DNA of 64,000 bases from Blastomyces gilchristii SLH14081 (GCF_000003855.2 NW_003101676.1:1300720-1364719); one strand, 5' to 3'. Counted from the stretch's first letter, positions 34,511-46,361 are shown. Numbers and translations: made by a program. Notes: generated from the letters alone by a model not told the origin.

Positions 34511-34951
34511 TCATGAACTCAGTCTAATTACCTTTTTTCCTCTCCTCCAAAGATCATCATTGTCAAAATCTGGAATCTCCTCCACGGGGTTTTCTGTTGT
34601 CGTGTCAGGCTTATCTGAGGAACGGAAGCAAAATATGCAATACACATGTGCACATGCGCATCTGTTGACCGCTGAGCCAGTTTCTTCGCAGAAACAGCAC
34701 TTATTGATTCGATTAATCCAAGTCTCCTGTTTTTGTTTCCTCTCTTTATCCAGTTTCAGCTTCAGTTTACAATACAGGGCCATTTCGAGCAATGATTCTG
34801 TTTCGGTTTCTGAGTCCTTGTCAATGTTTGTCTCAGCATCGTGATGCTTATGAGAGCTGTAGGTTCTTTTGTTGGGTTGTGCATTTTCTCTCATCGCTTG
34901 GGTACTTGCTCTCTTGCGTAATTGCCGGTTTGAGGTCAAATCTTTGTCCAT
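34511..34951 (-). CDS. Hypothetical protein with a RING-like Cys cluster, 146 aa
   Basis: The preferred start is ATG 34951 (MDKDLTSNRQLRKRAST); the frame is open upstream but low in complexity. A basic N-terminus (RKRAST, NKRTYSSHKHH) is followed by an acidic-serine stretch, a charged helix (KLKLKLDKERKQKQETW) and a cluster CCFCEETGSAVNRCACAHVY, then CIFCF. This gives C-x2-C with a later C-x-C-x-H and C-x2-C. Such spacing suggests two zinc sites of RING or related type, though it fits no family exactly. The C-terminus is acidic then basic. A GTAATT donor near the end (34532) may splice to a short further exon. The function is unknown. Confidence 0.5.
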   Translation of the reverse strand: MDKDLTSNRQLRKRASTQAMRENAQPNKRTYSSHKHHDAETNIDKDSETETESLLEMALYCKLKLKLDKERKQKQETWINRINKCCFCEETGSAVNRCACAHVYCIFCFRSSDKPDTTTENPVEEIPDFDNDDLWRRGKKVIRLSS

Positions 34952-35140
34952 ATCTGAAAAAGTGTTAGCTACACAATGAAAAGCACATAAGAGAAGACCA
35001 TATACCTCTCCGAAATTGCTGCCGTGCAAGAATAAAGACAAGATGGAACTGAAACCAGAAAGAAAGGAGAAAAGAAAAGAGAAAGAAGAGAGAAAGAAGA
35101 GAGAAAGAAAAATCATCAATTGTAGCTAGGTCAATTATAG

Positions 35141-36171
35141 TTAGACAGATAACCCAAATGATCGAAGTGCATCTTCCCAGTTACTATAATCAGCTAATTC
35201 ATTGTATCTCAGCTCTCGCTGATAGTTCCCCTGGCATCCCTCGCATAATACAGTAAATACACCCGTCTTCAATTCCGGCCGGTTCGGATAGTAAATTGAG
35301 GTCACCGCCCTGATTTTCTGGAAATTACTGTTAGAGAGATGTGCTGATTCAGGGCGAGCCGTCCGAACCTCGTCTAGTTGTGTATAGCTTTCCTCGGTCA
35401 TCGATGTGGCCGCCATGGTACGGCCTGGAATGAAAGGGAGGTGAGCAGAACGACTTTCTTGGTAGAGGCTGAGCTGGCCTAAATCGGCTAAAGTGTTCCC
35501 CGGTCGAGCCATATAGACACAAATAGTGATAATCAACATCGCCTGGAGCCAATGTCAGCACACGTCGGCGAGAGCCATGGTTTCAACGAACTTACTTCAA
35601 TCCAGAGGGGCCAATCATGGACAAGTCCACCTGCGGCAAACCCTGCTGTTATGATAACAAGGATTGCATGGATTGCAAATGGTATACCGCGAATTCCGCG
35701 CCATAAAAGCAGGCCGGCAAGTACCATGTAGTCAATAGATACAATCACAGCTGTACCTTTCACCAATGCTTTGTAGGTGACCGAGCTAACTAAGATCAAA
35801 CTGAGCTTTACCAGAGAGGACAGAAAACCATATCCTAGGAATAGTGGTCCAGCCTGGATTTTGCTCTGCCGAATCATCTAGTCGCAGTTAGCAAGGATAA
35901 AATTAAGAGACTGGGAATAGCATACCTCTAGGGCTAGCGGGAATGCTGTACATATTCCCAAGGGATAATAAAATGTTGGTGTATCTCCACGCCTTAAGCC
36001 TGATAGACCAATGCCAATGACAACAGCATTGACACAGATAAAGAGAATGAAGATTGATATCTCAAGTAAACGGTGAGGCTGGGAGCGGTGAACAGTAAGT
36101 GAGATGATATGCATCACACTTAGTATGACGAGCACTGCTGGCAGAAGTGCATATGAGATGTTAGAATACAT
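35141..36171 (-). CDS. Hypothetical seven-TM membrane protein, 309 aa, three exons
   Basis: Exons run 36171-35926, 35877-35596 and 35542-35141. Intron 1 (35878-35925, GTATGC...GCTAACTGCGACTAG) and intron 2 (35543-35595, GTAAGT...GCTGACATTGGCTCCAG) both have good branch sites and are phase 0, joining three frames of 97, 114 and 132 codons. About seven hydrophobic helices follow one another: ALLPAVLVILSVMHIISLTV, then LEISIFILFICVNAVVIGI, then YPLGICTAFPLALE, then the exon 2 segments FLGYGFLSSLVKLSLILVSS, AVIVSIDYMVLAGLLLW and IPFAIHAILVIITAGFAAGG, and last IEAMLIITICVYMA. A hydrophilic C-terminal tail of about 110 residues follows. The topology resembles orphan fungal 7-TM proteins; no specific family or ligand can be named. 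It is divergent from the gene at 36832. Confidence 0.72.
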
Positions 36172-36831
36172 TTTTCATAAAAAGGCAGCCAAGTCAGTCC
36201 ATTTCGAGATGATCTGTCGCGGGGGGATGGAGCAATGCAGTGTGATTTATAGTTCTCGGGCCTGTGCGCCTCAAATGGGCGTTTTCGACAGACAAGGGGG
36301 TATACCATCCTCATTTTGTTAATCTGTGTGATATCGCTCTCCCACCCCGACCTGGTCTTTTCCGAGGTATCCCACACAGTCTGCGTGATGGTACACCAGC
36401 GGTAATCGACCACGGTGGTCCGCATTGGGCCATGTAAATAAAAAAAGACTCGTTTGTCGGCAATATCACTCTTGCCGGGCGTCTAGGCCATCACGGCGCA
36501 GCTTTGGTGAGAGAGAAACCGAGAAACCGAGTTGACGATGTCGTAGAGGTTCAAAGCAACTATAACGCGACGTCAGTCGTCGATTCTTCCAACAGATCCA
36601 TGAGAACCTTGGAATGCCCCGCTCTTCCCGTCCCATCCAAAGTGGGGCAGGTTTTGCGACCAATAGAAAGTAGTTTTATTGGCCAGCTGGCCAACAAACT
36701 CCAATCTTGTTGGCTGGGCGGCAGATGGATCCACCCTACATATGCAGTCGACGGGTCCCAATTTCAAAAATCTTGTTCAGAACTCACTTTCCTTTTCCTT
36801 TGCCACAAGTTTACACAGTAACAGTGCAAAG
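36172..36831. other. Divergent promoter region
   Basis: It lies between the seven-TM gene (-) and the repeat-tailed gene (+). Several overlapping frames of 60-100 codons on both strands have no recognisable domain and are taken as chance. Confidence 0.55.
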
Positions 36832-38424
36832 ATGTCGGTTGAATCGGAAATTCTATCGCTTTTGACAGCGTTACTACAAGTATCGCCAGGCATGCTACAA
36901 GCTCATCGTACAGAAATAATTCCTGTACTTGAGACACTTGCAGAACGAGTTGGAGTAACAGTTATTCAAAACCCCTTCAGTGCATCGTATCAGCAAACCG
37001 CTCCCCCATTGCAATACCCGACTCCCGACCCCCTCGCCCCTCAAAGCACTGCCTATGAAGAGAGCAGTTCTATCTCTTTTGTTAGGTCAACCCAACAGAC
37101 CTCCGCCGATGTAATCGCAGTTGCGGAAGTGGATTCGATCGATTCTCCCGCCTCACTCCAGCAAACCTCCGGCGAGTTAGACACTATTGACGACTCCTCC
37201 CTTTCCGTCAACAATGAACCACTTGAGAATTTATTTCGGCCTCAGCAGTTTCTGGATAAGATACAAGAAAATCTCGAGAAGATTGTCAAGTTTTCCACTA
37301 ATAATTCGTCCAACATCATCAAAAGTGTCCTTGCTGTTGAGGATGATCGCCTTCGCGATATAAAAAGCATTATTGGAAAGAAGAAACCAACTCCCAATGA
37401 CAGATATGTTCAGTGCCTTGCCCAACGATCGCTAGCACTTGAGTACAATCAATGGGACCTCAAGAGAGGAGGGACAAGGCTAGATGATGTATTCAAGAAT
37501 GCACCATCAGCTAAGATCAAAAAAAGAGGGAACTTTACATACTATGTACAACGTGTTCGCCGGTTCAATGACTTTCAAACAGCTTACAAAGCACTTAAGC
37601 GTGGTGTTCGACAACTGATAATTGAGGAGAAATGTGATTTCTCTGGAATAGAAGTGGTAATCCCGTTTACATATCAATATTTTGATGCTTTGTCTTATGA
37701 CGACCTTCACATGTTTGGCATCCTACTCCAACAGAAAATGGACATACTTGGTACCCTCAAACAGGCTTCATCCTGGGTTGAGAATAGCCAGTCAATATAC
37801 GATGGTGAGTGAGATTGACTATTCACCATGAAATGCCATTGGCTTATATTTTACATAGGGTACAGGAAAGATAAACGACCTCGCCTTGAATTGGAATCGT
37901 CCTTGCCGAGAACCAAGCGCCCACGCTGGGCTGGACCCATTGACATACAAAACCCCGAGAGCTCATCAGCGCACTATTCTTCATCGACACCGTATGCCTC
38001 CGAGCGGAGTCTCGCCAGATTGAATACCAATAATGCCACCAGCATGACTGAAGAATGTGCAGCGCGACACAACATCCCAACCACAGACGAAACATTCGTC
38101 CACGCCCTGAATACTATACCCTTGCCCCGTGACAATCGGTCATTCCCTCCACAATATGGCATGGGAGACGCCTGGGCGGATACGAGGGAGTGCTTCATGA
38201 GTATGCAGCTACCGCAATACGGCTTTCCTGATGCCTCCGCAGGTGGATACTCGTTGGCAGACTCACAAATACCACAGTACGGCATTCCGGATGCCTCCGC
38301 CGGTATACTTTCTCTACCTCATCCGATGAACAGCCATCGACAAGAACTTGCTCTCATTACCGACACGCAAATACCGCAGTATGGCATTTCTAACGCATCC
38401 GCGGGCGGAACAACAACAGTCTGA
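36832..38424 (+). CDS. Hypothetical protein, 512 aa, with tandem PQYG/DASAG repeats near the C-terminus
   Basis: Exon 1 is 36832-37804 and exon 2 is 37859-38424. The intron GTGAGT...TTTACATAG is phase 1 and 54 nt. The start MSVESEILSLLTALLQVSPG is preferred over an upstream ATG at 36679, which lies in a promoter-like stretch. Residues 1-45 are helical, then comes a Ser/Gln/Pro-rich stretch. A charged helical region at about 135-320 (ENLEKIVKFS; RYVQCLAQRSLALEYNQWDL; YVQRVRRFNDFQTAYKALKR) may be a folded domain of unknown family. The tail carries PQYGMGDAW and then three closer repeats (PQYGFPDASAGG, PQYGIPDASAG, PQYGISNASAGG). An RPRLELESSLPRTKRPRW stretch could be a nuclear signal. The function is unknown. 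Confidence 0.65.
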
Positions 38425-38487
38425 AGAAACCATCAAACGATCAAACGTAAGCTGTGCAATAGCTAATGAACATAATGAATTTTTGCT

Positions 38488-39002
38488 TTATGCGCCTCCT
38501 TCCATGTCCAACACAATAAGAAGTGATATTCCCCCTCCTTTATCACTCAGGATCATGTTATCGTCTCCTGACACAAGAATAAACTCCCCATGATCTAATT
38601 TTTGTTTATCTTGGAACCTGGGGAGACCGTTGTTCTCATCGACATATTCTAAGCCCATAATGACTAGATGCTTGCCAGGGAATGGCCTTTCCAGTATACC
38701 ACTCTTATCAGTCCAAACAATTGCATATGCTTCGGCAACATTTTTGAAGGGATCATCCTTGAATGTCTTCGAGGTTCTTCTGGATATATATTCGAGGTTT
38801 GCTTCATCCTGATTCATGGTTAGCACATTTCCAGGACTGCTGATGGCTGTTCTCAAACCTTTAACCATTGTGTAATTACTGGCTCAATATCTTTCTCACA
38901 GTCGGGAGGAAAGAGCCAAGGATAGGTGGGGTGCGAACTTCGTTTCACCTTTGATCTCACTTTCGATGCCGCTTTGGCTGCAGTGTCTTGAAGTGGCTGC
39001 AT
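38488..39002 (-). CDS. Hypothetical protein, about 154 aa, two exons
   Basis: Exon 1 is 39002-38859 (ATG gives MQPLQDTAAKAASK) and exon 2 is 38808-38488. The 50-nt intron (GTTTGA...GTGCTAACCATGAATCAG) has a good branch point but an unusual donor. Splicing at phase 0 joins the frames as QWLK-DEANLEYISRR. A longer N-terminus is possible through an upstream exon ending at an acceptor near 39056 (ttggaacag). The second exon reads SKTFKDDPFKNVAEAYAIVW, then PGKHLVIMGLEYVDENNG and HGEFILVSGDDNMILSDKGG, with alternating beta-like segments suggesting a compact fold. The family was not recognised. It converges with the repeat-tailed gene, whose stop is 63 bp away. Confidence 0.5.
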
Positions 39003-40275
39003 TCTGCACAGCTTGGGTGATATGCCAGTTGGATATGACAGGGGAATGTAGATCTGTTCCAATGATTAGAACCCGACTAGGCAACAGGTGACTATATATA
39101 TCGCCTACATGGAATGTTATGCAATCGACTTAAAATGATGTGAAATTCAACGCTGGTATCTTAGTACAAAAACAGGATTTTTCGCCTGCTTCTGCCTCCA
39201 ACTTATATCTCAGCGGGGCTAAGCGGGGTCAAATGTAATCGGAAAAACTATTGGTCCGAGAGAGCCATCGACAACCTTTAACCATAATCCTCCGTATTAC
39301 ATCCTGTTCCCAGCGAGCTGTCTTCTTCCAAAGATACCGCCCGTGGACGCTCGCTTTGCTGCTTGCGCAGCCCAGGGCCCCCTTTCACCCCATATTGCCC
39401 TTTTTCGGAAAAGTTGGTTTTTCTAACTGGTAGTTAGTTACGGTATACGAAGCCTGGCTGGTAGGATGATGGGACGTACACTTCATGAACTTCTTTATAT
39501 TGATGCTCGAGCTTCTACAATGGCTCCGAAGACTCTGAATGCTTGGTTATCCATGAAACGCTGTTGCAGTTGCTTCATTGTAATGGGCTGCGGAGGATGG
39601 TTAGGCCTTTCTAGAGGTGTTCGGGGGCCAAGGGGTGAAGGGGGGGGAGCTTTGGTGCCGTTAGACTTTGCGGTTTTGGGCATTGTGATCGATAAATGAT
39701 ATAGCAATTGTAAAGCCTCGCGGATATTGAAATAGAGAAATAGTGTTCCTCAGTTCTTTCTTGATTGCTTTAGGATCTCCGGGGGGGATTGTGGCTCCTG
39801 ATATGCCATTCTGTCTGTACCCCTGGTACCAATTCCTTTTCTCATCTTCCCCTTTCACTGGACAACATGGATACGGAAGGAGACGACCGTTGCTCTCCCA
39901 TTCTAGATGCATGAAACTGTGCCGCACGCTGTAGTGCATGGGTGTAGCGAATCTGTACCCATCTAGACCCTTGTGATGGATGCATGATAGATTTGGAAAT
40001 ACGGGTGATGTGGATCAAAGCACCGCTCGCCGGGTGAAAGCTCCTCTGGGTTCCATCACCGCTTACTTTAGTTTTGTGTACTTCGAAAAAAGTAGGAATA
40101 CGGCTAGTGCAGACGGGACTCAGATGTTTCGCTACGGAGTACTTGGAGCGACCAACGGATCGGCAAATCACTCCGCAAATTGCCACTTTGGGGGAAACGG
40201 CAGCACCACCTCTTCATTGACTGGGAAAAACTATCGCGCAAAATAAACCCTCTGAATTACAAATGAAAGAAAAAG
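39003..40275. other. Intergenic with weak frames only
   Basis: A minus frame at 39683-39495 (ATG in good context cacaATGcc; PKTAKSNGTKAPPPSPLGPR, Pro-rich, 62 codons) and an ATG frame at 39939-39661 (92 codons) are present. Neither has a known domain, and they overlap in different frames. They could be exons of an unresolved small gene, but nothing decisive is visible. Confidence 0.45.
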
Positions 40276-40648
40276 CTATTCGGAATTATTCAAACACTCT
40301 CCAATCCTGTTGCTCTGCTCTAGTATTGATCTTGTCTTATCATCATCTATCATCATATCTTCTGCGACAAATTTTGTCAGAACTTCAGGCACAAGCATCT
40401 TCAGAATATACATTGCAATCCCACACTTTTGAACAAGACTCTTCTGTATAGCGGCCTCTCTGAGATCACTTGTAAAAAGATATGCAATTTCTTCTCCACT
40501 ATATATTTATTAGCATAATGACATTAATATGTTCTTGAAATCCTAAGCTTACTTACAGAATATCAGCTGCTTTTGGTCCGTAATATTCAAGGTTATGGTA
40601 AAAGGAGACGGTCTTTAAGTGCGTTCCAGTCAATTGCAGGGTAGCCAT
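40276..40648 (-). CDS. Small hypothetical protein, 104 aa, two exons
   Basis: Exon 1 is 40648-40557 (ATG gives MATLQLTGTHLKTVSFYHNL) and exon 2 is 40498-40276 (stop TAG). The 58-nt intron begins GTAAGTAAGC, has a branch-like TATGCTAATAA and ends ATATATAG; the join is phase 2 at ...AADI-L-GEEIAYLF. The combined frame is open over 105 codons with ordinary amino-acid use. Exon 2 is helical (GEEIAYLFTSDLREAAIQKS; CGIAMYILKMLVPEVLTKFV) and ends in an acidic, Met-rich stretch. Single-frame searches miss it because neither exon alone reaches 80 codons from an ATG. No family was recognised. It lies about 100 bp from the start of the decayed AT-rich island. Confidence 0.62.
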
Positions 40649-40743
40649 GCTTCAACCATTCATCATTGACCGCCTTTGCTTTGTGCGCTCAACAAAGATT
40701 GTACTGCAGCCTGAAAGGAATAGGGCGCGTGTACTTGATAATG

Positions 40744-41084
40744 CTGTGATATAGAGTTATATCAATCTCAGCACTGCAGATGTGACATTGTGCATAACTG
40801 AGATTTTTCATTACAGAATCAATGAAGATTATATCAGTGAAAGTGACTTCAGGTATTCTTTTTAGTTTGTGAGAATGATGAATTCATTTCAGTTTGTAAG
40901 ATATTCAGAGAACTTTAAAACTAAAGTCTGAATCTGAACTCTCAGTATTACAGAGTTTAATAAAAATCAGAGAGCTATCTGCTTTTCACTTCTGATCTCA
41001 GACTGAAGAGTGTTTCATTTTCACCTTGTATTTATGTAAAGATAGTCAGTAGTAAGTGTCTTTAAAATGATACTGAAGCTTATT
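40744..41084 (-). pseudogene. Left remnant of the decayed gene split by Gypsy insertion
   Basis: This AT-rich sequence between the island edge and the target-site duplication aatat would be contiguous with 49278 onward if the Gypsy element were removed. On the minus strand, after stops, one reading includes AQCHICSAEIDI followed by YHSIIKYTRP, a possible broken C2H2 finger. Fungal DUF3435 proteins often have such fingers after the recombinase part. The link is inference. A 7-bp stem-loop (tgatata-gagt-tatatca, 40747-40764) marks the edge. Confidence 0.3.
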
Positions 41085-41089
41085 AATAT

Positions 41090-41623
41090 TGTAATGTGAT
41101 AGAACTGAATCAGTGACTAGTCAGTGATGTCATGTAAAGATAGTTATTTAAGAAGCTGTATAAGTGAGCTTGACTATCTTGCTTGAATAGTAAGCTTGTA
41201 GACTACAGAGTTATTGCAAGAATATCACAGACATGATACTTAGTATACTAAGAAGATTATATGAGAAACATAGTAACTCTCATATATATTTCAGTAGAAG
41301 AAAAACAAATCACTGACTTCTTTAATAAGAAGTCAGCATCTAGTTATTCTATATAGACTATAAGCTGATACTCTTCTTTTATTTCAATGAGTGAGAATAA
41401 CTGAAGTAATATCTCAGTGATATCTTACTATTAAGAAAGAGTAATCTGCTGATTTTATATAGAAGTGAGATTCTTATATTTATTAATCAGATCTTTCTAT
41501 GATATATCTGAATAATATTATAAAGTGATTGAAAACTGATTCAAATAAAATAAAATTATTCATATAAAAGTGATGAGCTGTGTGAAACTGCAGCAAAGTC
41601 TTGACATAGTTAGAAGTATAATA
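41090..41623 (-). repeat. 3' LTR of the 8.2-kb Gypsy element
   Basis: It begins TGTAATGTGATAGAACTG and ends AGAAGTATAATA. At the outer end every difference from the partner LTR is C/T or G/A (partner end AGAGGCGTGACA). Confidence 0.9.
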
Positions 41624-42103
41624 ATACTCTTCTCTTTAAGAGTATAGTTCTGATGCTCTTAAGATTACTGAATTAGAAATTATCTTTATTATATAATAAT
41701 AATTACTCACTGATTTGACAGTGCATGTGCTGTATATAATATAAAGAAATAGATGAGTTTTTCTGTTAACTGTGTAAATCTTTCTTTTTTCATCTTTATT
41801 CAAATTAAATATGTAATAAGTGAGTTTCTTATATATTGATTTAAAATATAGAAAATATAGTTAATAAGTGACTTACAGATCTCTTATTATATTTTATTCT
41901 ATATATGAAATTCTCTATAAAAGTGATGTATTTTAGAAACAAAGCTAATAGTAGTGATAGAATTTTTTGAAAAGATTCTCTTTCTCTATGAAACATTTTT
42001 CTCTTCCTCTTCTCTCATCTGTAATAGTGAGTGCATGAGAGCATTATTCTTGAGAGATAATAAGAGACTTATTCTGATATTTTCTAGTGAGTAATAAATG
42101 TCT

Positions 42104-42370
42104 TTATGATGCAGCTGTGATCTCTGTGACTGTCAAGAAAGCCAGGTTGAAGACAGAGACAGCAGTGTCAATGAGCTGTGAAAGTACTGCTTTCATTGTC
42201 ACATCTTCTTCTGCTTCTCTTATAGCTGTGACAGTAGTCACTGTGTCTTGCAGTGAGATGTCATCTCTTCTACTGATTGATTTATTCATGTTCAGTTCTT
42301 TCTCTGTCTCTCTCACTGCTATTGTGACACTGCCTTTCTTCTCAGTTAACACAGTGATGTATAATCTCAT
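42104..42370 (-). pseudogene. Unrecognised frame near 3' end of the Gypsy element
   Basis: This 88-codon frame (minus; VTEKKGSVTIAVRETEKELN-like text, charged and Thr/Ala-rich) overlaps an equally long plus-strand frame. It lies downstream of the integrase region. It may be a remnant of an additional domain or a chance frame, and no homology was recognised. Confidence 0.25.
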
Positions 42371-45300
42371 GTAATTATTTAGAGAGAAATCTGAAAAGAG
42401 CTTGATTTCAGAGACAGTGACTCTGAAAAGCTCAATTCATAGTTTCTCTTCTACAGCACACTCAAGCCCTTCTCAGAATACTGCTGAGTTAAGTTCATAG
42501 AATTCTGTGATTTCTTTGTCTTCTCTCTATGAGAAGGCTTCAGTGTAATCTCTAACTAACACTGCTATTTATCTGCACTGTGTTAAGCAGCTGAAGAAGA
42601 AGAGAATCTTATATATCTGCTTCTTCTCTTACTCTTATTATTTTCATTATACTTATAATAATGACTTCTATCTTTCTGTAAGTATTATCTACTCTATAAG
42701 AAGACATTATATCAGCTCTGATAAGAAACTCAGATGCTTAAGTAGTACAGAGTGAGAGTCTTAAAGCTTTAAGTATTAATAGATTCTATTAAGACTGAGA
42801 AGATCTCTCTTACTTATCTATAAAAGAAGATGAAAGCATGAGTCTCTGAGATGAAAAAACATCTCAGAATGACTGACTTTAAGAAGAGATCAGTCAGTAT
42901 TATTATTGAAAGTACTGCAGAGATTAATCACTGATTAAAGAGAATCTCACTTCAATTAAAGCAGATGACTGAGATACTTTGTAAGTTAATAAGTTAATAT
43001 TTTATACATTTCTCATACTCTTCTGTAATGCTGCAGTGCTAACTTCTCAGTAGATAAAGATACTGATACTGAAGACTTTAATAATAAAGAATGAGTTTAA
43101 TAAGAATGTAATTATTAATGAGTAGACTCTGATCTCTCTTTTTACTTTTTCAGTGAGCTGCAGTCTTATTAGAATAGCAGCAGTCTGTGAGTTGATAATA
43201 TTAATCTTTTTTATTGATTTTAAATATCTCTTTCTTTTCTTATTAATCACTTCAGGAATTTTACACTTGTATAGTCTTATTAAACTTCTAAAAAATCCTT
43301 TGAGAGAAAATAGAAGAAGAGTGATACAGAGCTTATAAGATATCAGCTCATCACTGTGAGATTATCTCTAAAAAACTCTTTAAGAAAAATGAGAAGTCTT
43401 AAGTAGTATTTCTTATTCAATGTCTCTGATGTGTAATAGAGCAGTCTCTACTAGCTATCTCATAGCTTACAATCTCTTTCTCAGCATTTTTCAAATACTT
43501 AAGCAGTTTTTATAAATTCTCTGATAATGAATAATCTTTTCATTTAATAAGATATTGAAGCTTATTATAATATATTTACTTATTTAATATTTTCTTTACA
43601 AGATATTCAGTATCACTCTTAATCTTGATATTATCTAGTCAAGATGACTCTACTTCAGAGCATTACTTATAGAGCTTTAAATAGAAAATGTGAAAAATAG
43701 AATGAATTGATTTCAATTCTGTGAGTAATTTCAACTTATATATCTACTTACTTATCACTCTTATTACTAAGAAAGATTCTAGTCACTACTTACTAAGCTT
43801 CTTATACAGTCTTATTATCTTAATATTCTTTGCTGAAAGTAGTACTTAATCCTCTATTAAGAACTTTATTGAAAGATGTTTTTAATTATAGTATTTTATC
43901 TACTGCTTCTGAATATAATGAATACTTTTTATCATCTTCTTATAAATTTTATTCAAAAGTTTCAATTTTACTTTTACTTCTGATACTGAGAAGTACTCTA
44001 TTCTCTGTATCTATTTAACATTCTAACTGTCTATCTCTCTCTTTAAAATGTTATTTATAACATCACTGAGTAGTGAAGAATTATATTTATAATAAGTATA
44101 GAAAGAAGATATCTTTAAGATTATATTCTTTACATTGTTATATATGAATTTAGTAATTAGAAGATGTTTGAGTTAATCATTCTAATAATATAAATAAAAT
44201 ACTTAAAGATACTGTTCTAGTATCTGATTCTGATATTCAGTCTGATCATCTGTCTGTAGATGAAATACAGTACTGAGAAGATGTTTTATTATAAGATGAT
44301 AGTAAAAAGCTGATCAGTATTTACTAATAAAGAGAAATTCTTAATCTATTATCAATGATTTCAGAGCACTGTGATTATAAATGATGATATCTAAAAACAG
44401 ATCAGTCAATTCAGAGGCTTTAATCTTTTTATAAATAGAGATATATTTAATTATCTTTATAAAGTGATTAATAATGATTAAAATTGAGTTATATTCTTTA
44501 ACTCTTATCAACTTCAGTAGATTAACTATGAAATTTATTAATAGATTCTGTTATAAGCTCTTTAAAACAGGCAGTAATATCAACTTACTGTATTATTTAT
44601 ATCACAGAATCTTTATTCTTTAATAGATATTATAAGTCTTAATATACTCTTTAACATCTGTCTGAAGCTTGTCTTAAATATATTTATATTTTAGAAGCTT
44701 CTCAGTCTTCTCTAATCTGAAGTATTCTGTATAAAAATTATTATAATAAATTCTCAATAACTTCTGATACATCACTTTGCTATAAGAGATGAAGACTGAA
44801 TTATTCAGCAGTAGAAGTTTATATTCTTCTAATTATCAGTGACTTAGTTTTTTAGCAGTATCACTCTACTCAGAGTCTGTCTCTTCTAAGTTTAAACTGA
44901 ATTCTTTCTTCTTCAACTTCTGAATTTAAGCTGCAGTAGAGATATTTCTCTTCTATAATTTATCAATAAATTTCAAAAATAGTCAGATTGAAAGATTATA
45001 GACTGTTTTATTCTTTATCAATTCAATGATAGTAAGATATAATATAAGAAGCTTATAATCTTCAGTATTAGTCTTCTACAGAGACTCAGATTTTCTTTTA
45101 TCTTCTATACTGAATTATACAGCTGTCTTATCAGTACTGTTTCTGAGCTTCAGAGAATTTCAATTCCCTGCAGTCAGCTTCTTCTATAGTAATAACAGAG
45201 ATTCTTTTATAGAATTCTTCTCTGCATCAATGATATTATAATTGAGTTATTTAGATAGTATATCAGTAAGATTAAGCTGATCTGAATAGTATCAGATATA

Positions 45301-45988
45301 GAAATCATACTCTGAAAGCAGCTTCACTCATCTGACTTAATATTCTGTCAAGCTCTTTATTATCAAGAAGTAATACAGATTTACATAATTAGTAAGAACT
45401 TATACTGAGTACTTATTACTCTGAAGATAATATTGTCAGATCTTAAAGAATTTGATAATTACTAATATCTCTTGATTATAAGTATCATATCTTCTCTGTG
45501 TGAGTGATAACTTCTTAAAGAAAAAGATCACTGATCTTTATTCACAGTATCTTATAGACTCTGTGAAAAAGCCTTCTCTCATAGACATTTCATTATCTGT
45601 ATTTTCAGAGATGATTATTCTCTGATTCTTTCAATGTTGAAAGGTCTTCAGTGTCAACTGTGAAAAGATTTCATAGATTTCATTCTCAGATATATCAGTC
45701 TCACACTGACTGAGTAAGTTGAGATTAAAGTGATTCAGTATTATGACATCTGTAAAAGCTTGTTTCAATTCTGTAAATATCTACACAGTGTCTTGAGTGA
45801 GAGTAAATAATTCTATTTTTCTGTCTTTCACACTTCTCTTTAACAGATCTGTAAGAGAGACAGTAATTTATAAATATATATAGATGAATTATCTGTAGAA
45901 ATTTACAAATTTTAGAAATATCTGTATCTTACAGTACATCTGCAGTGCTGATCAGTTCTTAATAATAAAGACTCAGCTTCTATTTATT

Positions 45989-46361
45989 GCCCCGGTGGCC
46001 GAATGGTTAATGCGGCCACCCGGTAGCACCTTGGTGTGGGAAACCAAGGCGCGTGGGTTCGAAACCCGCAGGGGATGCATTAAATCTGGAACTCAAGCAC
46101 CTCAGGTTTCTAATAAATACAGAGATGTACAAATCGCTCCAATGAATTGCTCTATGTTCCTGGGCTGGGAAGTTATTATCGCATGTATCTAATTGTCACT
46201 CCTTTGTATTTTCCTATGTTCTTATTATCTTGGCGTGGTCTCAACACCTGTATTTCCTCCTGTATAACCAACACTTGATCTGTATTTAACATCATGCAAG
46301 GACTCATCATAAGCTCCGCTTGCATATGAGTATAATGGAAGAATAATAATAATAATAATAA
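45989..46361 (+). mobile_element. tRNA-derived SINE, copy 2
   Basis: This second copy of the family at 27000-27373 is flanked by a 15-bp perfect target-site duplication agcttctatttattg (45975-45989 and 46362-46376; one base is shared with the element start). The A-box tggccgaatgg (45996-46006) and B-box ggttcgaaacc (46056-46066) are intact, so pol III transcription is plausible. The body is shared with copy 1 with almost only transitions between them. The tail is gaagaataataataataa. The tRNA-like head folds partly as a Ser/Leu-type molecule but lacks a clean acceptor stem, so it is not a functional tRNA gene. Confidence 0.93.
45996..46066 (+). promoter_or_regulatory. Internal pol III promoter (A-box and B-box) of SINE copy 2
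   Basis: The A-box is tggccgaatgg at 45996-46006 and the B-box is ggttcgaaacc at 46056-46066. The 49-bp spacing suits a class II tRNA-derived promoter. In copy 1 the B-box has C changed to T. Confidence 0.75.

Noticed and set aside
36679..36831. Upstream ATG of the repeat-tailed protein
   Set aside because: The extra 51 codons lie in a promoter-like region. The ATG at 36832 starts a helical conserved-looking N-terminus in a good context (aagATGtc).
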